6,466 nucleotides of DNA from Terriglobia bacterium (GTDB lineage Bacteria > Acidobacteriota > Terriglobia > UBA7540): positions 1 to 6,466 of the forward strand of contig JASHTO010000192.1 of NCBI GenBank assembly GCA_030040515.1, read 5' to 3'. A program made the translations under genes and the position numbers. Shown one piece after another: positions 1-5,028 of the stretch; the stretch's first letter is position 1, and each line of letters begins with the position of its first letter. The notes under the pieces were generated by a model. It saw only the letters and a list, made by a program, of their open reading frames with translations, ran no database searches and was not told the origin of the DNA.

Positions 1-281
1 CGCTGCGCAAATCTTGCGGACGGGCACAGACTCCTGGGGTAGGGAGTCTGCGAACTCAAGGGGACGTATACATTCTGATGTCAGACGCAGAGATTGAGGT
101 ACATCTCTGCGCCAGCCGCCGAGAGAGGAAGAGGGAAGACCCCTGTGCCCAGCCTGTCTCGCAGCCCCGGCCATCGTTGCCAGTGGAACCACCTCAGCCG
201 GCGGCCTATCCGCCCTCGTTGTCAGGCGATTTTATTTCTGAAAACTGCAGCAAACTCAAATTCCATCGAAGGAGAATCGTC
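1..281. other. Leader region upstream of the DUF899 gene, no supported gene
   Basis: An open frame runs in phase with the DUF899 gene from an ATG at 78. Its 68 extra residues are Arg/Pro-rich and unlike any domain I know, and there is no ribosome binding site before position 78, so I treat this stretch as noncoding. It holds one clear hairpin near the left edge (27-50). I could not find a convincing promoter: TTGTCA at 219-224 looks like a -35 box but has no good -10 at the right distance. Confidence 0.5.
27..50. repeat. 8-bp perfect hairpin
   Basis: CAGACTCC (27-34) pairs exactly with GGAGTCTG (43-50) across an 8-base loop. No T-run follows on the + strand. It could be the 3' end of a transcription unit that lies left of the window, or part of the palindromic repeat population seen elsewhere here. 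The function is unknown. Confidence 0.45.
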
Positions 282-1055
282 ATGTCCAGCGGCAGTCTAC
301 AACAACACAAAGTAGTCTCGCCGGCCGAGTGGCTGGCGGCGCGCAAGGAACTTCTGGCGAAGGAGAAGGAATTTACCCGCCTGCGCGATGAGTTGAGCCA
401 AAAGCGCCGCGAATTGCCTTGGGAGAAGGTCGCGAAACAATATGTTTTCGAGGGGTCCAACGGCAAGGAGTCGCTGGCCCAGCTTTTCGGCAAACACAGC
501 CAGCTTGTCATCTATCACTTCATGCTCGGACCGGGATGGAAGGAGGGCTGCCCGAGCTGCTCCTACCTCACCGACCATTTTGACGGTGCCACCGTTCACC
601 TGGGCGCACGCGACGTGACTTTGATGCTGTGTTCGCGCGCTCCCTACGCGGAAATCCAGGCGTTCCAGAAGCGTATGGGGTGGAAGGTGAAGTGGGTTTC
701 GTCAAATGGCAGCGATTTCAACTATGACTACCACGTTTCGTTTTCGCCTGAAGAGAAGGCGAAAGGCAAGGTGAAGTATAACTACACGGAAATGGAATTC
801 CCTTCGGAGGAAGGCCCGGGAATGAGCGTCTTTTACAAGAACGAGAAGGGCGAAATCTTCCATACCTATTCCAGCTACGCGCGCGGGCTCGATATTCTGG
901 TGGGGACGTACAACCTGCTCGACCTGGTGCCCAAGGGGCGCGATGAGGCCGGTCTGGCCCACACGATGTCGTGGGTGCGTCACCACGATCGCTACACGCC
1001 GAGCTACGTGGTCGACGCCAAGGCGCTTTATAAGCAGCCGGAGAAGGTAAGTTAG
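282..1055 (+). CDS. DUF899 family thioredoxin-like protein
   Basis: This 257-aa cytoplasmic protein belongs to the DUF899 family of thioredoxin-fold proteins. Their exact reaction is not established, though a redox role is often assumed. Visible family marks are a charged N-terminal helix (about residues 14-45), the block GPGWKEGCPSCSYLTDHFDG (82-101) with a CPSC pair at Cys90/Cys93, the block WVSSNGSDFNYDYHVSF (138-154), and a C-terminal WVRHHDRY (231-238). Length and motif order fit a complete member. I chose ATG 282 because AAGGAG (269-274) lies 7 bases upstream and the protein begins with the family's usual N-terminal helix. The in-frame ATG at 78 has no ribosome binding site and would add 68 unrelated residues. 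There is no signal peptide or membrane segment. It appears to be a single-gene unit followed by the hairpin cluster at 1086-1190. Family assignment is confident; function is not. Confidence 0.9.
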   Translation: MSSGSLQQHKVVSPAEWLAARKELLAKEKEFTRLRDELSQKRRELPWEKVAKQYVFEGSNGKESLAQLFGKHSQLVIYHFMLGPGWKEGCPSCSYLTDHFDGATVHLGARDVTLMLCSRAPYAEIQAFQKRMGWKVKWVSSNGSDFNYDYHVSFSPEEKAKGKVKYNYTEMEFPSEEGPGMSVFYKNEKGEIFHTYSSYARGLDILVGTYNLLDLVPKGRDEAGLAHTMSWVRHHDRYTPSYVVDAKALYKQPEKVS

Positions 1056-1085
1056 CGGCGGGAACGCGCACTGGGGCTGGCCATA

Positions 1086-1131
1086 GCGCAGGTGTCCCCA
1101 CCTGCGCAAAACCTGCGGGTGGTGACGCCCG
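1086..1131. repeat. Two adjacent GC-rich hairpins after the DUF899 gene
   Basis: The first hairpin is GCGCAGGTG (1086-1094) pairing perfectly with CACCTGCGC (1099-1107) over a 4-base loop. The second is CGGGTG (1116-1121) with CGCCCG (1126-1131), including one G-T wobble, over a GTGA loop. They start 31 bases after the DUF899 stop codon, so they could protect or end that mRNA. Neither has a T-run, so a classic intrinsic terminator is not supported. They abut the element at 1137-1190 and probably belong to the same repeat cluster. Confidence 0.6.
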
Positions 1132-1136
1132 TTCGC

Positions 1137-1190
1137 TGTAGCGGCGCTCTGCGAGCGCCGAAAGACCGCCGGTCGTAGACCGGCGCTACA
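1137..1190. repeat. 54-bp palindromic element with terminal inverted repeats and two inner hairpins
   Basis: The outer ends TGTAGCG (1137-1143) and CGCTACA (1184-1190) are exact inverted repeats. Inside are two 8-bp perfect hairpins with 3-base loops: CGGCGCTC/GAGCGCCG (1142-1149 and 1153-1160) and CGCCGGTC/GACCGGCG (1167-1174 and 1178-1185). The layout resembles a three-way junction. It has the architecture of a REP/BIME-type dispersed repeat. Whether it is repeated elsewhere in the genome cannot be seen from this window. Confidence 0.65.
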
Positions 1191-1243
1191 ATGGGTTGAT
1201 GTCACTATATTTTGCAATCCTCGATAGATCAGGCGAGGTGCCT

Positions 1244-1432
1244 ATGCCGCTTCCACTCGATTTGGAATTCGCCAAACAGCGACTGCTGGAGGCTCAGGGG
1301 GCTTTAGAGGCGTACCTGATTTCGGAGGAAAAGGACATTGTTAAGCACAGGCAGCTTGCCGAAGCCCTCCGCAGGGCGATTGACGATTTCCTGAATCAAC
1401 TGATCAAATCCTCTCCGTCAAATTGGCAGTGA
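1244..1432 (+). CDS. Small hypothetical helical protein (62 aa)
   Basis: I do not recognise a family. The frame encodes a 62-aa protein starting MPLPLDLEFAKQ. It is rich in Leu, Ala, Glu, Lys and Arg, with heptad-like hydrophobic spacing across residues 8-54 that suggests one or two amphipathic helices. It has no Cys, no signal peptide and no membrane segment. I chose ATG 1244 because AGGCGAGG (1231-1238) sits 5 bases upstream. The frame is open further up to ATG 1199 or TTG 1196, but those have no ribosome binding site and abut the palindromic element. A TACAAT at 1187-1192, at the right edge of that element, could serve as a -10 box, though no good -35 is visible. The sequence composition looks protein-like rather than random, but the short length leaves doubt. 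Confidence 0.5.
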   Translation: MPLPLDLEFAKQRLLEAQGALEAYLISEEKDIVKHRQLAEALRRAIDDFLNQLIKSSPSNWQ

Positions 1433-1498
1433 TCTGCCCCCGCACAAATACTCCAAGCAAAAGGGGCCTTGCGGGAAGCGTGCAGAAATTAGGGGAAA

Positions 1499-1615
1499 GG
1501 AGGTCGCAGGAAAAGGGGCCAGGATCATGTGAAAGAATCGGCTTATTCGACTCCCGCACAACGCAATGCCAATACTTATCCCTGTTGATAACAGGTTCAA
1601 ATCCAGTTGTCTCCC
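1499..1615 (+). other. Degenerate tRNA-like sequence with two T-arm-like segments
   Basis: TTCGACTCCCGC (1546-1557) and GGTTCAAATCCAGT (1594-1607) both read like the conserved T-arm of a tRNA. The second forms a T-arm with stem 1591-1595/1603-1607 (4 of 5 pairs) and the canonical 7-base loop TTCAAAT. The next 7 bases, TGTCTCC (1608-1614), could pair as an acceptor with GGAGGTC at 1499-1505, using two wobbles and one mismatch. That would give about 116 nt, too long for a tRNA. No proper D-arm or anticodon arm with U33 is present, and no CCA is encoded. I read this as decayed tRNA-derived sequence, not as a working tRNA gene. Confidence 0.3.
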
Positions 1616-1635
1616 ATGTCCCAGACACCTTTTTT
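1608..1635 (+). terminator. Possible weak intrinsic terminator
   Basis: TGTCT (1608-1612) pairs with AGACA (1623-1627) over a 10-base loop, followed by CC and then six T residues (1630-1635). The stem is short and AT-leaning, so termination would be weak. It would act on + strand transcripts coming from the small ORF or the tRNA-like sequence, and it lies just past the 3' end of the convergent HPS-like gene. Confidence 0.3.
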
Positions 1636-2311
1636 ACCGCCTCCCCTGCGGACGCGGCCGGTAGTTGGCACGAACTTCCTGCACGAACTCGCGGAGCACG
1701 CGTTCCGGATGGGCATCGCTGAGCAAGGGTTCGCCGATAACTACATTTTCGAGACCCTGCCGTACGGCGCGGGCGGCGTCTTCGGTGCTAAAGCAGCTAC
1801 AACCAATCGGTATAGAAACGGCGGCCTGTACTTGCTCGAACCACTGGCTCGCGTCCTTCGTGGCATCGGCGCGACGCTGATCCGCGCCGTAGTGCAAATA
1901 GATTAGGTCGGCACCCCATTCGGCGCACTGCCGGGCGCGGGCCGCCTGGTCCTTCACGCCAATCGTATCCACCACCACGCCGATGCCCGTTTTCTTGCCC
2001 ATGGCGATGGCCGATAGAACCGTCTCGTCGGGAGAATTCGCGCAAACCGTCATCAATTTTCCTCCCTGCGCGAGCGTGCGCTCGACGTTCTTGCCGCCGG
2101 AATCCATCGTCTTGTAGTCGGCCAAGACGGGATAGTCCGGAAAGGCCCTCGCCAGTTCTCCGATCGCTGCCACGCCCCGCGACACGATCAACGGAGTGCC
2201 CGCCTCCAGCCAGTCGAAACCCACTTCGACGGCGATTTTCGCCATTTTCAGAGCCTGGGGAATATCCGCGAAGTCCAGGGCAATTTGAGTGATCGGTGGT
2301 TTGATTTGCAT
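1634..2311 (-). CDS. Hexulose-6-phosphate synthase-like protein (OMP decarboxylase superfamily)
   Basis: This 225-aa TIM-barrel protein belongs to the OMPDC superfamily, the group holding 3-hexulose-6-phosphate synthase (HPS, joining formaldehyde to ribulose 5-phosphate) and 3-keto-L-gulonate-6-phosphate decarboxylase. Motifs in order are QIALDF with Asp13, WLEAGTPLI with Glu36, the superfamily D-x-K-x-x-D signature in ADYKTMDSGG (Asp65, Lys67, Asp70), GVVVDTIGVKD (111-121), and YLHYGAD with His140. The H-x-G-x-D pattern (140-144) is closer to HPS than to the decarboxylases, which usually carry an Arg after the His. The C-terminal phosphate site is unusual: IGCSCFST (169-176) stands where family members have a Gly-rich turn, though IGEPL (192-196) is kept. 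I chose ATG 2311 because AGGAGG (2316-2321 on the opposite strand) precedes it by 4 bases; the TTG seven codons upstream is poorer. The protein is predicted to be cytoplasmic. Substrate is uncertain, fold is confident. Confidence 0.75.
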   Translation of the reverse strand: MQIKPPITQIALDFADIPQALKMAKIAVEVGFDWLEAGTPLIVSRGVAAIGELARAFPDYPVLADYKTMDSGGKNVERTLAQGGKLMTVCANSPDETVLSAIAMGKKTGIGVVVDTIGVKDQAARARQCAEWGADLIYLHYGADQRRADATKDASQWFEQVQAAVSIPIGCSCFSTEDAARAVRQGLENVVIGEPLLSDAHPERVLREFVQEVRANYRPRPQGRR

Positions 2312-2654
2312 TGACCCTCCTGTCGGATCCAAAATTATGATTTCAGCCGCAGCCCTCCAAGCAACTTTCGTTCCAGCAAGGGCTGTCCTATGAGCTGATC
2401 GTCAAATTACTGTAGTCGAGATTATGCGCCCTGTCGATCTTGAATCTGCCCGCGGGAGACGGAGCATTTCGGCCATCCAAGAACCCGACGGCCACTTCAA
2501 GAGTTGGTAGCCACGGTCAGTGTCTTTCTGACCGCGGGCTTTCCGTACTGTTACCATCGTTGCCGACCGCGCTGGCGGAGGCAATCCCACCGTCGTTCAA
2601 CATGGAAGGAAGAACCCACGGTCAGAAGGGCATTGACCGTGGCTACCGGCTCGC
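2312..2654. other. 343-base intergenic region between the HPS-like and dehydratase-like genes
   Basis: No gene is supported here; the short open frames have no ribosome binding site and no recognisable motif. It holds a 7-bp hairpin, CAGCCCT/AGGGCTG (2350-2356 and 2379-2385), in the leader of the HPS-like gene, and the large inverted repeat at 2506-2647. The gap suggests that the HPS-like gene has its own promoter or that the transcript is processed here, though I found no convincing minus-strand promoter. Confidence 0.6.
2506..2647. repeat. 33-bp imperfect inverted repeat pair, each arm a hairpin
   Basis: Arm 1 (2506-2538) and the reverse complement of arm 2 (2615-2647) agree at 29 of 33 positions, and all four differences are transitions. 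Both arms begin GGTAGCCACGGTCA on their outer side. Each arm also folds alone: CGGTCAG/CTGACCG in arm 1 (7 bp, 7-base loop) and CCACGGTCA/TGACCGTGG in arm 2 (2616-2624 with 2634-2642, 9 bp perfect). The arms enclose 76 bases without a gene. Arm 2 begins 8 bases past the dehydratase stop codon. It could be a small nonautonomous element, a REP doublet or a 3'-end stabiliser. No T-run supports a simple terminator. Confidence 0.85.
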
Positions 2655-3986
2655 TCATTGCTTGATGATGCTCCCGTCGTATCGCCGGATTTCTCCCCAT
2701 CCTCCATTCAGATGGTCGGGGCCATCGCGGAAGGGATACTTCGCGGCGAGCTGTTCGTTCACCTCAATTCCCCATCCCGGCGCGTCGCTGGCCCACAAGA
2801 AGCCATCCTTATACGCGGCGCAACCCGTAAAGATCTCGGCTTCAACGCCCTTGATGACTCCGCCCTCCTGGATACCGAAGTTCCAACTGGCCAGGTCCAG
2901 GTGCAACTGCGCCGTGTGGCCGACGGGCGAAACGTCCGGCGGGCCGTGCCAGGCGGTTTTCACCCCGAACTGTTCGGCCAGGATGGCGATCTTGCGCGCC
3001 GGCGTCAGTCCCCCGACTTGCGACAAGTGGCAGCGGATATAGTCGATCAGGCGCTCGGCAATCAGCGGTTGCCACTCGTGCGGGTTACTAAACAGCTCAC
3101 CCATGGCCAGCGAGGTTGCGCACTGCTGCCGGACCTGTCGGAAATAGTCGATATCCTCTGGCGAAAGGACGTCTTCGAGGTAAAACAAATTGAGCGGCTC
3201 GAGTTCCTTGGCGAATTGCACGGCTTGATGAGGGCTCACGCGCTCGTGCACGTCATGAATGAGGCCGATCTCGTCCCCGAGCTGCTTCCGGCATTCTTCC
3301 AGCATCCCGCGCGCATGGCGCATGTAGGGCTCGGAATCGAAGACCGGGCCGGGGTGCAGACCTTTGATCTGCGGCCCATTGCGAGGGCCGTAGGCAGCCA
3401 TGCCGGGCACGCCGGTCATAATCTTGATGCACCGGAATCCCTGTTCCATCATTTGGCGAGCCTTATCGATGGCCTCGGAAGCGTCCATGCCGCCCACCGT
3501 GGCATAGGTCAGAGCAGCTTCGCGCGCCTTGCCGCCCAACAATTCGTAGACGGGCATGTTGGCCTGGCGGCCCTTGATGTCCCACAGCGCCTGATCAATA
3601 CCGCTGATGGCGTTGTTCAGCACGGGGCCGCTGCGCCAGTACGAACTGTTATAGCAGGCCTGCCAGGTATCCTCGATGCGGTCTGTGGGCTTCCCGAGCA
3701 GTAGGGGCTTGAGGTACTTTTCCACGGCGGGTACCACCAGGTCAGCGCGCTGAGTGAACGTGGCGCAACCGTAACCGTAGAGGCCATCCTGATCCGTGAG
3801 GATTTTCACCACAATCAAACGCGCGCCCAAGGGCTGCGTGGCGATCACCTGGATGTCCTTGATGGTGGGTACCGGCAGGCCACGCACGGCGCGCGCCACT
3901 TGCTGTTCCGCCTCGAGACGCCGGGCCGGCAATGCCGCGCCGAGGGCTCCCGCCATCGCCATTTGAAAGTATTCTCGCCGGTTCAT
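2655..3986 (-). CDS. Tat-targeted mannonate/galactonate dehydratase-like protein (enolase superfamily)
   Basis: This 443-aa protein is in the mandelate racemase/muconate lactonizing branch of the enolase superfamily, closest to the ManD/RspA group that dehydrates sugar acids such as D-mannonate or D-gluconate. The order is: Tat-type signal (residues 1-about 25, NRREYF then AMAGALGAALPA), N-terminal capping domain (about 41-150), then the barrel. Metal ligands fit Asp245 in LIHDVHE, Glu271 in FYLEDVLSPED and Glu297 in MGELFSNPHEW. His247 and His347 (WHGPPDVSPVGH) match the ManD catalytic positions. I chose ATG 3986 because AAGGGAG (3992-3998 on the opposite strand) lies 5 bases upstream and the Tat motif starts at once. 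The open frame upstream to 4037 has no such site. Activity cannot be settled from sequence, since many members of this group have little activity on known acid sugars. Export would place the enzyme in the periplasm, which is unusual for the family. The HPS-like gene lies downstream on the same strand. Confidence 0.88.
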   Translation of the reverse strand: MNRREYFQMAMAGALGAALPARRLEAEQQVARAVRGLPVPTIKDIQVIATQPLGARLIVVKILTDQDGLYGYGCATFTQRADLVVPAVEKYLKPLLLGKPTDRIEDTWQACYNSSYWRSGPVLNNAISGIDQALWDIKGRQANMPVYELLGGKAREAALTYATVGGMDASEAIDKARQMMEQGFRCIKIMTGVPGMAAYGPRNGPQIKGLHPGPVFDSEPYMRHARGMLEECRKQLGDEIGLIHDVHERVSPHQAVQFAKELEPLNLFYLEDVLSPEDIDYFRQVRQQCATSLAMGELFSNPHEWQPLIAERLIDYIRCHLSQVGGLTPARKIAILAEQFGVKTAWHGPPDVSPVGHTAQLHLDLASWNFGIQEGGVIKGVEAEIFTGCAAYKDGFLWASDAPGWGIEVNEQLAAKYPFRDGPDHLNGGWGEIRRYDGSIIKQ

Positions 3987-4006
3987 GAAAACTCCCTTCG
4001 GAAAAA

Positions 4007-4019
4007 GATTTCGAAAATC
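4007..4019. promoter_or_regulatory. Small palindrome in the leader of the dehydratase-like gene
   Basis: GATTT (4007-4011) and AAATC (4015-4019) are inverted repeats around CGA, placed about 20 bases upstream of the dehydratase start and just before its ribosome binding site. It could be an operator half-pair or chance. There is no further support. Confidence 0.2.
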
Positions 4020-4044
4020 GGGGAGGGAACGCTTCACGGAAACA

Positions 4045-4119
4045 TGGGGACGAGGGTTTCACTGGATTCTATTGGCCCTGGGTTTCCGAAAAGCTCGGTA
4101 ACCATTTTGTCTGTCCCCA
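4045..4119. repeat. Short inverted repeat pair TGGGGAC/GTCCCCA
   Basis: TGGGGAC (4045-4051) and GTCCCCA (4113-4119) face each other across 61 bases in the gap between the dehydratase start and the broken toxin gene. Flanking bases are partly symmetric (ACATGGGGACGA against, on the opposite strand, ATGTGGGGACAGA). From general experience, GGGGACAGA-type words are common in dispersed repeats of soil bacteria; that is recollection, not something shown here. Confidence 0.35.
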
Positions 4120-4153
4120 CATTCAAGCCCTCTCCCGGGCGCCACGGGTCCCG

Positions 4154-4478
4154 TCACGATTCCTGCATTTCTCCCAGCCAGCGAAGCAACCCGGCCGAAC
4201 TTTTGCGAAAGCCTCAGGCTGGATTGCGCCCAAGCGGTGCAGGGCGCGGACCGTAGGGAACGTCGTAACGCCCGGCACGAGAAAGGCCCAGGTTTCAGGA
4301 AAGAAACCGGAACCGATATCTCAAAAGTTGAGCTACGCAGGCTGGTGGTGTGCGGGATGACGGTAATAAGCGAGCGCTCTTTGTCACCAAATGCAACGCT
4401 GACCACAAGGGCTGGTCGGGTCTTTCCTGCCATGCCGAAGTCAATCAGCCAAACCTCACCGCGGCGTGGAATCGCCAT
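4154..4478 (-). pseudogene. mazF: MazF/PemK-type toxin gene broken by two frameshifts
   Basis: MazF/PemK toxins are sequence-specific endoribonucleases of about 110 aa. The first 64 or so codons are intact: RRGEVWLIDF (5-14), KTRPALVVS with the catalytic-type Arg21, ITVIPHTTS with the Thr/Ser at 44-46, and VPVSFLKPG (56-64). The frame then fails at a G-run (4287-4289). The family sequence resumes in another frame as TTFPTVRALHRLGAIQPEAF and, after a second shift near 4190-4197, as GLLRWLGEMQES with a TGA at 4154. Both shifts fit single-base losses: 325 bases plus two gives 327, or 108 aa, the normal family length. Unrepaired, the frame runs past 4154 to 4059 with unrelated residues. ATG 4478 has GAGG 6 bases upstream and overlaps the antitoxin gene by 23 bases, as usual in such pairs. 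A real pseudogene is most likely; assembly error is possible. Confidence 0.75.
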
Positions 4479-4653
4479 CCTCTCCCTCAAGGGATGTGAA
4501 GAGCGCGGCAGAGGCAGCGCCTATTTCCTGATCTTCAAGCGGGACGGAATCCAGAGGCAGGCAGCGGCGCAGCGCTTCCTGAGTAAAGGCGCGCTTCTCT
4601 CCCGCAGGAAGATGCTCGAAGGCGTTCAGCGATGCCTGGGTTTGGCTGCTCAT
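4456..4653 (-). CDS. Antitoxin of the MazF-type module
   Basis: This 65-aa acidic protein sits directly upstream of the MazF-like gene and overlaps its start by 23 bases, the layout of a coupled type II toxin-antitoxin operon. A helical segment (about residues 7-33: NAFEHLPAGEKRAFTQEALRR) is followed by an acidic tail, PLEDQEIGAASAALFTSLEGE (37-57), of the kind that wraps around and blocks a MazF-type toxin. I recognise the general pattern of small antitoxins paired with PemK-like toxins, but I do not see a clear AbrB/MazE or ribbon-helix-helix DNA-binding motif at the N-terminus. ATG 4653 is the only good start; its ribosome binding site is weak (AGG a few bases upstream). The frame is intact although the toxin is broken. 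A CCCC-ACAC-GGGG palindrome (4672-4683) lies about 20 bases upstream and could be an operator. Confidence 0.65.
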   Translation of the reverse strand: MSSQTQASLNAFEHLPAGEKRAFTQEALRRCLPLDSVPLEDQEIGAASAALFTSLEGEDGDSTPR

Positions 4654-4717
4654 GCCTGCATCTTACCAGCACCCCACACGGGGATGAAAGGGGATTATGC
4701 AGTCTGTATCAGGAGCA

Positions 4718-4743
4718 GGGGGAAAGGGGGGGAAAGAGCGGGG
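4718..4743 (+). other. G-run purine tract, possible G-quadruplex
   Basis: Runs of 5, 7 and 4 G (4718-4722, 4726-4732, 4740-4743) are separated by AAA and AAAGAGC. Splitting the 7-G run gives four G-tracts of three or more with loops of 1 to 7 bases, which fits the usual rule for an intramolecular quadruplex. It lies on the + strand, about 65 bases upstream of the antitoxin start, in the region likely to hold that operon's promoter. Confidence 0.4.
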
Positions 4744-4820
4744 AGAAAATGGTCAGGAAACTTAACTCGGGCGACCGCGAGCCCATCGTGTTTTCGACTC
4801 CGAATTTCGCCACGGCGACC

Positions 4821-4844
4821 CGGGGATGTCCCCGCATTTAATGC
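4821..4844. promoter_or_regulatory. Two overlapping palindromes
   Basis: CGGGGA-TG-TCCCCG (4821-4834) is directly joined to GCATT-T-AATGC (4834-4844), sharing one G. One is GC-only in its arms apart from an A-T pair, and the other is AT-rich. Such paired dyads in a divergent intergenic region could bind regulators. No known site consensus is recognised. Confidence 0.3.
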
Positions 4845-4999
4845 TTGGCGGGCCAGTGGTCGAATGCGTGCCATTGGCAGACGCTCCACATCCCCCGACC
4901 TTTTGCAAACTCTTTTGCCTTGGCTAACTCCTCGCAAATGTAAAATTACGCTGTTCCGGGTGTGCTCCTCAATTTTGTGAAACGTCGTCATTTACCCGC

Positions 5000-5028
5000 T
5001 TGGAACCGCCTGGGAAGCGTGGTAATCT
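5000..5028 (+). promoter_or_regulatory. Sigma-70-type promoter for the aldo/keto reductase
   Basis: TTGGAA (5000-5005) and TAATCT (5023-5028) are separated by exactly 17 bases, and TG lies at 5020-5021, one base short of an extended -10. Transcription would begin near 5035, giving a leader of about 60 bases before ATG 5096. Both boxes match the consensus at 4 of 6 positions. It is the best promoter candidate in the window. Confidence 0.45.

Noticed and set aside
78..281. In-frame 68-residue N-terminal extension of the DUF899 protein
   Set aside because: There is no ribosome binding site before 78, the composition is Arg/Pro-rich and unlike the family, and a strong AAGGAG precedes ATG 282.
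702..1217. Minus-strand open frame of 171 codons
   Set aside because: It is antisense to the DUF899 gene and runs into the palindrome cluster; Arg-rich composition and no motif.
1404..1628. Minus-strand open frame whose product contains TGFEP
   Set aside because: That peptide is the typical reverse-strand translation of a tRNA T-arm, so the frame is an artefact of tRNA-like sequence and not a gene.
2615..2647. Intrinsic terminator for the dehydratase gene
   Set aside because: The hairpin is strong and well placed, but on the minus strand it is followed by mixed TTCTTCC, not a U-run, so only a stabilising or Rho-linked role remains possible.
2658..3704. Long open frame on the + strand, 348 codons
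   Set aside because: It lies wholly antisense to the well-supported dehydratase gene, has no ribosome binding site or family motif, and is the kind of shadow frame high-GC codon use produces.
4154..4478. Programmed frameshifting as the explanation for the broken toxin
   Set aside because: Two separate shifts are needed, neither sits at a known slippery heptamer, and MazF genes are not known to use recoding.
4237..4980. Plus-strand open frame of 247 codons over the toxin-antitoxin region
   Set aside because: It is antisense to both toxin and antitoxin, has no recognisable domain, and crosses the G-run tract.
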